Both the position numbers and the translations under genes were made by a program. A stretch of 64,000 bases of DNA, taken from Streptomyces parvulus (GTDB lineage Bacteria; Actinomycetota; Actinomycetes; Streptomycetales; Streptomycetaceae). Below are positions 36,165-44,671 of the stretch, in pieces. The stretch is from positions 206,071 through 270,070 of the forward strand of contig NZ_BMRX01000008.1 in NCBI RefSeq assembly GCF_014648855.1, given 5' to 3'. Within the stretch, counting starts at the first letter, position 1. Each line of letters starts with the position of its first letter. Under the pieces are notes generated by a model. The model did no database searches. It was not told the origin of the DNA and saw only the letters and a list, made by a program, of their open reading frames with translations.

Positions 36165-36596
36165 ATGTCCCGCGCTCAGCTCGCCCTGCGTGTCAGCGAC
36201 CTGGAGGCGTCGATCACCTTCTACTCGAAGCTGTTCGGCGCCGAACCCGTCAAGCGCCGCGAGGGCTATGCCAACTTCGCGATCACCGAGCCCCCGCTCA
36301 AGCTCGTCCTCATCGAGGGCGAGCCGGGCCGGGAGACCCGGCTCGACCACCTCGGCGTCGAGGTCGAGTCCACCGACCAGGTCGCCGCCGCCACCGGCCG
36401 CCTCAAGGACGCGGGCCTCGCGACCTTCGAGGAGAACGACACCTCCTGCTGCTACGCCGTGCAGGACAAGGTCTGGGTCCACGGCCCGGGCCGGGAGCCG
36501 TGGGAGGTCTACGTGGTCAAGGCCGACGCCGGCACTCTCGGCAGCAGCGGCCGGGCCGGCGGCGGTGACATCGGCTGCTGCACCGCGAAGACCTGA
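36165..36596 (+). CDS. ArsI/CadI family VOC metalloenzyme
   Basis: This 143-residue vicinal-oxygen-chelate protein (ALRVSDLEASITFYSKLFGA, GYANFAITEPPLKLVLIEG, LDHLGVEVEST, TSCCYAVQDKVWV, WEVYVVKAD) fits the ArsI/CadI family. ArsI cleaves carbon-arsenic bonds of trivalent methylated or aromatic arsenicals with Fe(II) and needs the adjacent Cys pair; CadI is the cadmium-induced relative. The CC in TSCCYA is kept, and a GCC near the C-terminus. Divergence from arsR favours an arsenic role. ATG 36165 follows GGAGAGG. Confidence 0.88.
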   Translation: MSRAQLALRVSDLEASITFYSKLFGAEPVKRREGYANFAITEPPLKLVLIEGEPGRETRLDHLGVEVESTDQVAAATGRLKDAGLATFEENDTSCCYAVQDKVWVHGPGREPWEVYVVKADAGTLGSSGRAGGGDIGCCTAKT

Positions 36597-36734
36597 GAAG
36601 TACGGGAACCCGCACCCCACCCGACGGCAACCCCCGTACCCCCGCCCCGCGCCCGTTCCTAGGTTGGAGTCGGCCGCGGGCAGCCGTCCCGGTTCGCCGA
36701 CCCGGGCGGTGAGTCCGGTGAATGAGGGGCACCC

Positions 36735-37397
36735 ATGGATCATGTGACTCTGGCGCTGCCCCAGGAGCCCGCGGGGGGTGTCGCGGGGTGGGCCGCCGAT
36801 CTCGTGGACGCGCTGGGTGCTCCGGGCGCCGGGCTGTTCGTCGCCCTGGAGAACGTCTTCCCGCCGCTGCCCAGCGAGATCATCCTCCCCCTGACCGGAT
36901 TCGCCGCGGGGCAGGGCGTGCTGAGCCTCACCTCGGCGCTGCTGTGGACGACGCTGGGGTCGGTGACCGGCGCCGTCGTCCTCTACTGGATCGGCGCGCT
37001 CATCGGGCGCGAGCGGATGTACGCACTGTGGGCGAGGCTGCCGCTGGTGAAGACCTCCGACCTGCGGCGCACCGAGGAGTGGTTCGCCAGGCACGGCACC
37101 AAGGCGGTCTTCCTCGGCCGGATGGTGCCGATCTTCCGCAGTCTGATCTCGGTGCCCGCCGGCATCGAGCGCATGCCGATGCCCGTGTTCCTCACGCTCA
37201 CCACGCTCGGAAGCCTGATCTGGAACAGCGCCCTGGTGCTGGCCGGTTACTGGCTGGGCGACCGGTGGGACGAGGTGGGGACCTACGTCGGTGTCCTGAG
37301 CAAGGCCGTCCTGGTGCTGGTCGTCGTCGCCCTCGCCGCCTACGTGGCCGTACGGGTCAGGGGCCGCGACAAGGGCGCGCGGCACCGGCGCGTCTGA
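36735..37397 (+). CDS. DedA family membrane protein
   Basis: This 220-residue protein has the DedA/VTT pattern: FVALENVFPPLPSEIILPLTG near residue 35 and FLGRMVPIFRSLISVPAGIE near 130, with about five membrane segments. Members are flippase-like proteins involved in undecaprenyl phosphate or lipid recycling. It begins after GAGGGG. The stop overlaps an ATG of the next frame, but the kinase probably starts further on. Confidence 0.92.
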   Translation: MDHVTLALPQEPAGGVAGWAADLVDALGAPGAGLFVALENVFPPLPSEIILPLTGFAAGQGVLSLTSALLWTTLGSVTGAVVLYWIGALIGRERMYALWARLPLVKTSDLRRTEEWFARHGTKAVFLGRMVPIFRSLISVPAGIERMPMPVFLTLTTLGSLIWNSALVLAGYWLGDRWDEVGTYVGVLSKAVLVLVVVALAAYVAVRVRGRDKGARHRRV

Positions 37398-37495
37398 TGG
37401 CCGGTGACCGCGCCCGGTGCCGCCGGACCGCCACCCCGCCGGGAACCTCGGGCGATCTTGCCCGGGGTCGCGCGGCCGCACTAGGCTCGAACGCC

Positions 37496-38734
37496 GTGCA
37501 GGAGGACTCGCCCCACCCCGCGCCGCACGCCGCCTCGCACGGCCCCACCGGAGCGGGAGGCCTCTCCGTGCCGCTGCTCGAAGACGACGGGACCGCGGCA
37601 CCGCCGCCCCCGCTGCCGCGCCGCGCTCTGGGTGTCCTGCTCGGCTGCGCGACCGCCCTGCCCGGCGCGCTCTACCTGGTCGCCGTCGGCACCGCCCTCG
37701 GGCCGTTCCTGCTGTGGCCGCGCACCCGCCCCGACGCCCTGCGCGTCCTGCGGGCCGGAGCGCGCCGGCTGACCGCCCTCGAACGGGTGCGCCGCTCGGT
37801 GTTCTTCGGGGACCGGTTCCCCGACCACTACGAGGCCTCCGACCAGAAGGTGCTGCGCTACCTCGCCGTGCGCTGCTGGACCGGGCTGCTGTGCGCCGTC
37901 GTGATCGGGCTGCTGGGCTTCGGCGTGGTCCTCGCCGCGGTCCTGGTGACCGGGGTGGTGCGGGACAGCCTCGGCTGGGAGGAGCTGCTCACCCAGGTGA
38001 TCCTGGGCGGCGTCCTGCTCTTCCTCGACGTCCAGGGCCTGTACTCGCTGGCCGCCCTGGACGCCCGCACCGCCCGGGAGTGCTTCGGCCCCTCCGAGCG
38101 GGAGCTGCTCCAGCGGCGTATCGACGAACTCGCGGCCAGCCGGGCCGCGGTGGTCCGCGCGGTGGACGCCGAACGCCGCCGCATCGAACGCGATCTGCAC
38201 GACGGCGTCCAGCAGCGCCTGGTCGCGCTGGGCATGCTGCTCGGCCGGGCCCGCCGCAGCCCCGACCCGGAACGGGCCGACGCGCTGCTGCGCCAGGCGC
38301 ACGACGAGTCCCGGGGCGTCCTCGACGAACTGCGCGAAGTGGCCTGGCGGGTCTATCCCTCGGCACTGGACAGCCTCGGCCTGGAGGAGGCGCTGGGCGG
38401 CGTGGCCGAGCGGAGCGGCATCCCGCTGCGCACCCGGTTCGAGGCCGACGCTCCGCTGCCGCGGCCCGTGGAGACCGCCGCCTACTTCGTGGTGTCCGAG
38501 GCCGTCACGAACGCCTCCAAGCACTCCGCGGCCACCGCCATCGAGGTGCGGGTGGCGCTCACCGGAGGACGCCTGGCCGTGCGGATCGAGGACAACGGCA
38601 GGGGCGGCGCCGACCCGTCCGGCGGCGGGCTGGCGGGACTGCGCGGCCGGGTGGCCGCCCTCGACGGCGTCCTGCGCGTCGACAGCCCTCCAGGGGGCCC
38701 CACCACCATCCTCGCGGAGCTGCCATGCGTGTGA
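37496..38734 (+). CDS. Sensor histidine kinase, NarL/HisKA_3 type
   Basis: This 412-residue kinase has a hydrophobic N-terminal half with two to four membrane segments (~45-75, ~120-185), a HisKA_3 motif RRRIERDLHDGVQQRLVALG with His near residue 232 and a HATPase_c domain (AYFVVSEAVTNASKHSA, RIEDNGRGGADPSGGGLAGL). GTG 37496 is preferred because TAGGCT ten bases upstream resembles a -10 for a near-leaderless message; ATG 37397 coupled to the DedA stop is the alternative. It overlaps its response regulator by 10 bp. Confidence 0.9.
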   Translation: MQEDSPHPAPHAASHGPTGAGGLSVPLLEDDGTAAPPPPLPRRALGVLLGCATALPGALYLVAVGTALGPFLLWPRTRPDALRVLRAGARRLTALERVRRSVFFGDRFPDHYEASDQKVLRYLAVRCWTGLLCAVVIGLLGFGVVLAAVLVTGVVRDSLGWEELLTQVILGGVLLFLDVQGLYSLAALDARTARECFGPSERELLQRRIDELAASRAAVVRAVDAERRRIERDLHDGVQQRLVALGMLLGRARRSPDPERADALLRQAHDESRGVLDELREVAWRVYPSALDSLGLEEALGGVAERSGIPLRTRFEADAPLPRPVETAAYFVVSEAVTNASKHSAATAIEVRVALTGGRLAVRIEDNGRGGADPSGGGLAGLRGRVAALDGVLRVDSPPGGPTTILAELPCV

Positions 38735-39369
38735 TCCTCGCCGAGGACTCGACCCTGCTGCGCGAGGGCCTGGTCCGGCTGCTCGCCGAGGAAGGGCACG
38801 AGGTGGTGGCGGCGCTGGGCGACGCGGTCACGCTCCTCGCGGAGGTCGAGGAGCACCGGCCGGACATCGTCGTCGCCGACGTCCGCATGCCGCCGACCCA
38901 CACCGACGAGGGCCTGCGGGCCGCCGTGGCGATCCGGGAGCGGTTCCCCGAGGTCAGCGTGCTGGTGCTCTCCCAGCACGTCGAGCGGAACTACGCGACC
39001 CAGCTGCTGTCCTCCAACGCCGAACGGGTCGGCTATCTGCTCAAGGACCGGGTGGCCCAGGTCGAGGAGTTCCTGGACGCGCTGGTGCGCGTCCACGCGG
39101 GCGGGGCCGCCATCGACCCGGAGGTCGTACGGCAGTTGCTGATCCGCAGCACGCACGTCGACCCGCTGGCCCGGCTCACCCCGCGTGAACGCACCGTGCT
39201 GGAGGCGCTGGCCCAGGGGTACGCCAACACGGCCATCGCGGAGCGGCTGCATCTGTCGCTGAGCACCGTGGAGAAGAACCTCAGCTCCGTCTTCGGCAAA
39301 CTGGAGCTGCCCCACACCACCGAGTACAGCCGGCGCACGCTGGCCGTCCTGCGCTACCTGGAGTCGTAG
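38725..39369 (+). CDS. LuxR/NarL-type response regulator
   Basis: This 214-residue protein has a receiver domain (ILAEDSTLLREGLVRLLAEE, phospho-Asp in VVADVRMPP, Lys in GYLLKDRV) and a C-terminal LuxR HTH (LTPRERTVLEALAQGYANTA, IAERLHLSLSTVEKNLSSVF). It partners the kinase upstream, whose frame it overlaps by 10 bp. The signal and regulon are unknown. Confidence 0.94.
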   Translation: MRVILAEDSTLLREGLVRLLAEEGHEVVAALGDAVTLLAEVEEHRPDIVVADVRMPPTHTDEGLRAAVAIRERFPEVSVLVLSQHVERNYATQLLSSNAERVGYLLKDRVAQVEEFLDALVRVHAGGAAIDPEVVRQLLIRSTHVDPLARLTPRERTVLEALAQGYANTAIAERLHLSLSTVEKNLSSVFGKLELPHTTEYSRRTLAVLRYLES

Positions 39370-39408
39370 GGACCCCGCCCCGCCGGAGGCCCCCGGCCCG
39401 CCGTCGGC

Positions 39409-40551
39409 TTATCCGCCCACCGCCGACGGAAACGAGCGGTCCCCGAACAGCACCCGGGTCGCCACCGCGTGGCCGAGGGGGGTGCGCAGGAGGGGGAACG
39501 CGGCCGCGGTGGCCGTCGGGGTGCGGAGGTGGGACAGGGCTCGGCGGAGGGTGAGGCGGCCGCGGAAGGCGGTGCGCAGGGCGGCTCCGTCGTAGGCGTG
39601 CAGCGCTTGGCGGTCCGCGGTGCGCAGGGCCGTGTCCAGGACGGTGGCCGCGTGTTCCGACAGGCGCAGGCACGGGTCGAGGCCGCCGGCCGTCAGCGGG
39701 GAGACCGCGCCCGCCGCGTCGCCCACGAGGAGGCCGTCCGGGCAGCTGATCCGGCGCAGGACGCCGCCGACGGGTATCGGGCCGCCGCGTCGTTCCACCG
39801 CCTGGGGGCGGGTGACACCGGGCAGCCCGGGGGCGGAGGCGCTGAAGCGTTCCATGGTGCGGCGCAGGCCGTCGGGGAAGCGGTCGGCGTAGCCGGCCAC
39901 GCCGACGTGGGCGTGGCGGCCGTCGTTGACCACCCAGGCGAGGTAGCCGGGGGCGTGCGAGGGGTCCAGCACGCAGTGGAACGTGGGGGGTTCGGCGCCG
40001 GACCCGGAGAGGGCGAAGACCTCCTCCGCGCCGACCAGCAGGCGGTCGTTGCGGTCGAGGCCCAGGTCCTGGGCGACGCGTGAGCGGGCTCCGTCGGCGC
40101 CCACCAGGAAGCGGGCCCGCACAGCCGTGGTGCCGTCGCGCCCGGCGAGGTGGAAGGTGCCGCCGTCGCGGCCGGTGTAGCGGGTGCCGAGGGCGATGCG
40201 TACGCCGGCGGCGGCCGCGTCGGTGGCCGCCCTCGTGTAGAGCGGTCCCATGTCGCCGACGCGGTACTCGTCCCGGTCGCTGACCAGGGCGACCGGGCGG
40301 CGCCGGTTCGGCGGGTAGAGCAGCACGCGGCGGATCGGCGGGCCGAGGCAGTCGGGGGGCAGGGGGAAGTCGTCGAGCGTCTTGCGGACGAAGATGCCGG
40401 TGGTGCGGACCGCGGACGCGGGGCTCGCGCGGCGTTCGGCCAGGACCACGTCGTGGCCCCGGCGAGCGAGGAGCGTGGCGGTGTGCAGGCCGGCGAGGCC
40501 CGCGCCGACCACCAGGACGTCGGCGGTGGCGGTGGCGCCGAGGCCGGTCAT
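39409..40551 (-). CDS. FAD-dependent oxidoreductase, geranylgeranyl reductase-like
   Basis: This 380-residue protein has an N-terminal FAD loop VLVVGAGLAGLHTATLLARRG at residues 11-31, the mid-motif FLVGADGARSRVAQDLG and the second FAD motif GLLVGDAAGAVSPLTAGGL. This is the geranylgeranyl-reductase/halogenase-like branch of PHBH flavoproteins. The substrate is unknown. Its ATG overlaps the HTH gene stop by 4 bp, making a three-gene operon with DUF2975 and HTH genes. Confidence 0.88.
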   Translation of the reverse strand: MTGLGATATADVLVVGAGLAGLHTATLLARRGHDVVLAERRASPASAVRTTGIFVRKTLDDFPLPPDCLGPPIRRVLLYPPNRRRPVALVSDRDEYRVGDMGPLYTRAATDAAAAGVRIALGTRYTGRDGGTFHLAGRDGTTAVRARFLVGADGARSRVAQDLGLDRNDRLLVGAEEVFALSGSGAEPPTFHCVLDPSHAPGYLAWVVNDGRHAHVGVAGYADRFPDGLRRTMERFSASAPGLPGVTRPQAVERRGGPIPVGGVLRRISCPDGLLVGDAAGAVSPLTAGGLDPCLRLSEHAATVLDTALRTADRQALHAYDGAALRTAFRGRLTLRRALSHLRTPTATAAAFPLLRTPLGHAVATRVLFGDRSFPSAVGG

Positions 40552-40790
40552 CGGGGCGGTTCCTGGACGGCCGCGTCCACCCGGTCGCCGGCCTCCCAGC
40601 GCAGCAGGTCGCCGGGCTGGCAGTCGAGCGCCTCGCAGAGCGCGTCGAGCGTCGACAGGCGCACCGCCTTGGCCCGGCCGTTCTTGAGCACAGCCAGGTT
40701 GGCGGGGGTGATGCCCACGCGCTCGGCGAGTTCCCCGACGGCCATCTTGCGGCGGGCCAGCATCACGTCGATGTCGACGACGATGGCCAT
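40548..40790 (-). CDS. XRE-family HTH protein (YozG-like)
   Basis: This 80-residue protein is essentially one HTH_XRE domain: MAIVVDIDVMLARRKMAVGE, LAERVGITPANLAVLKNG, LCEALDCQPGDLL. This small regulator class is regularly paired with DUF2975 membrane proteins. Its ATG overlaps the DUF2975 stop (TGATG). A palindrome upstream of the operon is the probable autoregulatory site. Confidence 0.92.
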   Translation of the reverse strand: MAIVVDIDVMLARRKMAVGELAERVGITPANLAVLKNGRAKAVRLSTLDALCEALDCQPGDLLRWEAGDRVDAAVQEPPR

Positions 40791-41281
40791 CAGATCACCT
40801 CGTTCAGCTCGGCCCGCATCCGCGAGGCCTCGGCGTCGCGCGCGACGGCCTGCGCGAGCAGCACCCGCATGACCAGGACGACGAGCGCCACCCCGAACGC
40901 GGCGAGGGCGACACCACCGAGCAGGAGCACCACTCCAGGCGCCACGGCCTCGCCCGGCGCGAGGACGGCGCCGAGCGCGCAGACGAGCACCCCGGCGGCG
41001 GCGAAGGCGCCCGTCACGACGTGCACGTACCGGAAGGCGGCGTCGGAGAACACGGTCCCCCTGCGCACCATGGTCACCAGCCGCCACGTGCACAGGAGGA
41101 CGGCCTCCACGGTCACGACGCCGAGGACCACGATCACGACGATCGGCACGCGCCGGCCCGCCAGCTCGCCGCCGTCCAGGTCGGACGCGAGCAGGGCCGC
41201 CATCACCGTCTGGACGAACACCGATCCGGCGAGCAGCGCCACGAGCACGGCCCGCAGTGCGAGCACGGTCAGCTTTCCCAT
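40790..41281 (-). CDS. DUF2975 family membrane protein
   Basis: This 163-residue protein has four predicted membrane segments (LALRAVLVALLAGSVFVQTV, VPIVVIVVLGVVTVEAVLL, ~95-120, ~125-150) and conserved RRGTVFSDAAFRYV. Its role is unknown; it may modulate the adjacent HTH protein. ATG 41281 follows AAGGAG; the frame to 41455 is not needed. Confidence 0.88.
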   Translation of the reverse strand: MGKLTVLALRAVLVALLAGSVFVQTVMAALLASDLDGGELAGRRVPIVVIVVLGVVTVEAVLLCTWRLVTMVRRGTVFSDAAFRYVHVVTGAFAAAGVLVCALGAVLAPGEAVAPGVVLLLGGVALAAFGVALVVLVMRVLLAQAVARDAEASRMRAELNEVI

Positions 41282-41312
41282 CGCCACTCCTTCAATCGAA
41301 TCACGATGTGAA

Positions 41313-41331
41313 TCTATCGTTTCTCGATAGA
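41313..41331. promoter_or_regulatory. Palindrome TCTATCG-N5-CGATAGA upstream of the DUF2975 operon
   Basis: This perfect 7-bp inverted repeat lies 31 bp upstream of the DUF2975 ATG, in the right place for repression by the XRE protein of the operon. Confidence 0.6.
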
Positions 41332-41544
41332 TGAAGGCAACTCGGAGGTCGGAAGAGTGCGGTGGCGGGGGTGCGCGGCCAAGGGCCGGAGATTCTCCGG
41401 GCATGTGCCCGTCATGGCAGGGCAGACGGAGGGTGCAACGACAAACAACCTCCACCGTATCGAGGCTGAGGAAAACAGCGACGCCACGGACCTTTCGTCA
41501 GGGGGCCCGGGCGCCTCGTGGAGACTCGACAGAACGGATTCGCA

Positions 41545-41700
41545 ATGATTCTCATCGGGCTGATTCTGCTCATCATCGGACTGCTCGTCGGCATCGGTCT
41601 GCTGACCACGATCGGCGGAATCCTCATCGTGGTCGGTGCGGTCCTCTGGATCCTCGGGGCGACCGGGCGGGCCGTGGGCGGCCGTAAGCATTATTTCTAG
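41545..41700 (+). CDS. Small DUF6131-like membrane protein
   Basis: This 51-residue peptide consists of two hydrophobic segments (MILIGLILLIIGLLVGIGLL, GGILIVVGAVLWILGATG) and ends GRAVGGRKHYF, typical of the DUF6131 small membrane proteins of actinobacteria. The ribosome site is weak. The 204 bp upstream (41341-41544) show no other gene. Function is unknown. Confidence 0.8.
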   Translation: MILIGLILLIIGLLVGIGLLTTIGGILIVVGAVLWILGATGRAVGGRKHYF

Positions 41701-41713
41701 GGGTCGGTCAACT

Positions 41714-41753
41714 GCCGACGGGGGCCGGGGCGTTCGCCCCGGCCCCCGTCGGC
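41714..41753. terminator. Bidirectional terminator hairpin
   Basis: A perfect 18-bp stem (41714-41731 and 41736-41753) with a GTTC loop lies between the convergent DUF6131 and diaminopimelate decarboxylase-like genes. Confidence 0.8.
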
Positions 41754-41761
41754 GTGCGTGG

Positions 41762-43096
41762 TCACAGCCCCACGTCGCGGCTCCGGATGTCCGCCAACGA
41801 CTCCCGGCGGACCAGGAGTCGGGCGTGCCCGTCGCGCACCGCGGCGACCGGCGGGCGGCCCACCAGGTTGTAGGCCGAGGCCATGGAGAGGTGGTACGCG
41901 CCGGCCACCGGTACGGCGAGCAGGTCGCCGGGGTGTACGTCGCCGGGCAGTTCGACGTCGGCGGCGAGCACGTCGCCCGCCTCGCAGTGGCGGCCCACCA
42001 CGGTCACCCGGGCCGGGGCGGCCGTGCTGCGGCGGCCCGCCAGGACGGGCGCGTAGCGGACGCCGTACAGGGCCGGGCGGGGGTTGTCGCTCATGCCGCC
42101 GTCCACCGCGACGAAGACCTTCTCGCCGGTGTGCTTGACCGCGAGGACCCGGTAGAGGGCGACGCCCGCGGGCCCGGCGATGGCCCGGCCCGGTTCGATG
42201 ATCAGGCGCGGCACGGGGAGGCCGGCGGTGGCGCACGCGTCGGACAGCTCCGCGCGCACCCGGCGGGCCAGGGCCGTCAGGTCCAGGGCCGGTTCACCGG
42301 GGCGGTAGGCGATGCCGTGGCCGCCGCCCAGGTCGAGTTCGGGCAGGACAAGGCCGTGCTGCTCGTGCAGGCGCAGCATCAGGCCGACCATGCGGCGCAC
42401 GGCGACGAGGTACGGCTTGACGCCGGTGATCTGGGAACCCAGGTGGCAGTGCAGGCCCGTGAGCCGCAGCTGGGGCTGGTCGAGTATGCGGGCGATGGCG
42501 TGCTGGGCGTATCCGTCGGAGATCGAGAGGCCGAACTTCTGGTCGTCCGTGCCCGTCCGGATCTTCTCGTGGCCGCCCGCGCCGATGCCGGGCACGACGC
42601 GGACCATCACCTTCTGGCTGCCGTTCGGCCCCACGGCGGCCGCGAGGCGCGCGATCTCCGACGGGGAGTCGATGACGATGCGGCCCACCCGTAGCCGCAG
42701 GGCGGTCTCGAGGTCGCGCGGGGACTTGGCGTTGCCGTGCAGGACGATGCGCTCGGGCGGGAAACCGGTGGTGACGGCGAGTTCGAGTTCGCCGGCCGAG
42801 CAGACGTCCAGGCCGAGGCCCTCCTCGTCGACCCAGTGGGCCATCGCCCGGCACAGGAACGCCTTGGCGGCGTAGTGGATCTCGGCGTCGGGGAAGGCGT
42901 GCCGGTAGGTGCGGCAGCGTTCGCGGACCTCGGCCTCGTCGAGGACGTAGACGGGGGTGCCGAAGCGGTCGGCCAGCTCCGTGAGGGGGACGCCGCCCAC
43001 GGACAGCTCGCCGTGCGCGGGGTCGGTGGTGGAGGCGGGCCAGACCGAGAGGTCGGCGCGGGCGGCGCGGGCCGCGGGCACGTGGACGGTGGTCAT
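41762..43096 (-). CDS. lysA: Diaminopimelate decarboxylase-like enzyme
   Basis: This 444-residue fold-type III PLP enzyme has the PLP lysine in IHYAAKAFLCRAMA near residue 78, LGLDVCSAGELELA, the glycine loop DLGGGHGIAY near 265, LIIEPGRAIAG and the C-terminal CEAGDVLAADVELPGD with the catalytic Cys. It converts meso-diaminopimelate to lysine. Streptomyces usually have a lysA next to the threonine genes, so this could be a second copy or an enzyme with related specificity. ATG 43096 follows AGGGG. It may be co-transcribed with the SAV_915 gene 15 bp upstream. Confidence 0.88.
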   Translation of the reverse strand: MTTVHVPAARAARADLSVWPASTTDPAHGELSVGGVPLTELADRFGTPVYVLDEAEVRERCRTYRHAFPDAEIHYAAKAFLCRAMAHWVDEEGLGLDVCSAGELELAVTTGFPPERIVLHGNAKSPRDLETALRLRVGRIVIDSPSEIARLAAAVGPNGSQKVMVRVVPGIGAGGHEKIRTGTDDQKFGLSISDGYAQHAIARILDQPQLRLTGLHCHLGSQITGVKPYLVAVRRMVGLMLRLHEQHGLVLPELDLGGGHGIAYRPGEPALDLTALARRVRAELSDACATAGLPVPRLIIEPGRAIAGPAGVALYRVLAVKHTGEKVFVAVDGGMSDNPRPALYGVRYAPVLAGRRSTAAPARVTVVGRHCEAGDVLAADVELPGDVHPGDLLAVPVAGAYHLSMASAYNLVGRPPVAAVRDGHARLLVRRESLADIRSRDVGL

Positions 43097-43111
43097 ACCG
43101 GGCAACCCCTC

Positions 43112-43459
43112 TCAGCCGGCCCGCAGCAGCGGGGCGGACGGCCGTACGGCGGACGCGGCGGCGGCCGGCGTGGCGGCCGGGGCGGCGAACCGCGGGTCGA
43201 GCGTGACGGTGGTGACGCCGAGCGGCGCGGTCAGCGCGCGCAGCGCGGGCTCGGCGAGGCGGATCCAGGGCTGGCCGGTGCCGAGGGCGGCGGCCAGGGC
43301 GCGCTCGGAGGTGAAGGCGACGGCCGTGCGGCGGCCCAGCGGGGTGCGGAAGAGGCGGGTGGCGCATCCGGAGGGGCCCGGCCGGACCGGGACGTACAGG
43401 GGTCCGGCCGGGAACGGTTCGCAGGGCTCGGGGTCCTCGCCGTACAGGGGTTGTGCCAT
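43112..43459 (-). CDS. SAV_915 family protein
   Basis: This 115-residue protein shows the family pattern LYVPVRPGPSGCATRLFRTPLGRR and AVAFTSERALAAALGTGQPWI. Members are small actinobacterial proteins of unknown function resembling SseB N-terminal domains. It starts 15 bp upstream of the decarboxylase gene on the same strand. Confidence 0.82.
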   Translation of the reverse strand: MAQPLYGEDPEPCEPFPAGPLYVPVRPGPSGCATRLFRTPLGRRTAVAFTSERALAAALGTGQPWIRLAEPALRALTAPLGVTTVTLDPRFAAPAATPAAAASAVRPSAPLLRAG

Positions 43460-43639
43460 GGGGTCCTCCCGGGGTGTGCGCGGGGCGCGCGTGTGGTGTG
43501 CGTGGCCCCGGGCGGCGCGGGGAGGCGGGCCGGGGCTCTTCCTCGACGCTATGCCCGGTGCCCCCGGGTCCGGGGTGGTCCCTGACGGGACGCTGACGGG
43601 GGCGGGGGCGTTGTTGACGGGACGCTGACGGGGTGGGCC

Positions 43640-43864
43640 TCAGGGCCGGTGGACCAGCTCGACGAGCAGCGCCGCGATGAGCGTCCAGGTGCCGATGCCG
43701 AGCAGCCAGAGCGAGTCGGCGAGCAGGCCCGCGGTGAACACGAGCGCGGCGGCGAGCAGCAGCGCGTGGAAGAGCCGTTTCATGCCGCGGTCGCCGCCTT
43801 GACCCGTGCCGCGGTCGCCGCCTGGACCCGTGCCGCCCTCGCCGCCGGGACGGGGGAACGTCAT
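43640..43864 (-). CDS. Small two-helix membrane protein
   Basis: This 74-residue protein has a Gly-rich N-terminus (GGEGGTGPGGDRGTGQGG) and two membrane helices (FHALLLAAALVFTAGLLADS, LLGIGTWTLIAALLVELVH). Its ATG overlaps the KdpE-like stop by 4 bp, so it is translationally coupled to the response regulator. No family was recognised. The 180 bp downstream to 43460 hold nothing clear. Confidence 0.72.
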   Translation of the reverse strand: MTFPRPGGEGGTGPGGDRGTGQGGDRGMKRLFHALLLAAALVFTAGLLADSLWLLGIGTWTLIAALLVELVHRP

Positions 43865-44553
43865 GCGGCCTCCCCCGGCTCGAAGCGGTAGCCCATCCCG
43901 GCCTCGGTGACGAGGTAGCGGGGGTGGGAGGGGTCGGTCTCCAGTTTCCGGCGCAGTTGGGCCATGTAGACCCGCAGGTAGTTGGTCTTGTTGCCGCGGG
44001 CCTCGCCCCAGACCTCGCGCAGCAGGTGCTTCTGGCTGACGAGGCGGCCGGGGTGGGTGACCAGGATCTCCAGCAGGTGCCATTCCGTCGGCGTGAGGCG
44101 GACGTCGCGGTCGCAGCGGCGGACCTTCCTGGCGCTCAGGTCGACGGTGAACTCGTCGGTGGTGACCAGCGTCGTCGCGGCGCCGGGGGACGCGTCGGTG
44201 CGGCGGACGGCGGCGCGCAGGCGGGCCAGGAGTTCGTCCATGCTGAAGGGCTTGGTGATGTAGTCGTCGGCGCCCGCGTCGAGCGCGGCGACCTTCTCGC
44301 GGGACGCCCGGCGGGCCGAGAGCACCAGGATCGGCACCCGGCTCCAGCCGCGCAGCGTCCTGATGATGTCGACGCCGTCCCTGTCCGGCAGTCCGAGGTC
44401 GAGGACGACCACGTCCGGGCGGCGGGCCTGGGCCAGGCGCAGGGCCGTGGTGCCGTCGGGTGCCGCGTCGACGCCGTAGCGGCGGGCCCGCATGTTCAGG
44501 ACGAGTGCGCGGACGAGCCGGGGGTCGTCCTCCACGACCAGCACCCGGGTCAT
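43861..44553 (-). CDS. kdpE: OmpR-family response regulator, KdpE-like
   Basis: This 230-residue protein has a receiver domain (VLVVEDDPRLVRALVLNMRA, phospho-Asp in VVVLDLGLPDRDG, Lys in ITKPFSMDELLAR) and a C-terminal winged helix (LTPTEWHLLEILVTHPGRLV, NYLRVYMAQLRRKLE). Similarity and its position after kdpC indicate KdpE, which activates kdpFABC at low potassium. The KdpD sensor kinase normally between kdpC and kdpE is missing here. Start ATG 44553; the longer frame to 44595 lacks homology. Confidence 0.9.
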   Translation of the reverse strand: MTRVLVVEDDPRLVRALVLNMRARRYGVDAAPDGTTALRLAQARRPDVVVLDLGLPDRDGVDIIRTLRGWSRVPILVLSARRASREKVAALDAGADDYITKPFSMDELLARLRAAVRRTDASPGAATTLVTTDEFTVDLSARKVRRCDRDVRLTPTEWHLLEILVTHPGRLVSQKHLLREVWGEARGNKTNYLRVYMAQLRRKLETDPSHPRYLVTEAGMGYRFEPGEAA

Positions 44554-44671
44554 CGCTGTGCGCCTTTCCCGTCGGATTTCCCGTCGAATCGACACGTCCT
44601 GGGTGTGGTCGGAGCCGGCGGCCGGGGACGGGTTCCGGCCGGCCGGCTCCGACGGCGTGCGCGTAAGGCCA

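Noticed and set aside
37397..37495. ATG coupled to the DedA stop as the start of the histidine kinase
   Set aside because: The extra 33 residues are Arg/Pro-rich and unlike a kinase N-terminus, and a TAGGCT -10 element lies inside this stretch. It is kept only as an alternative start.
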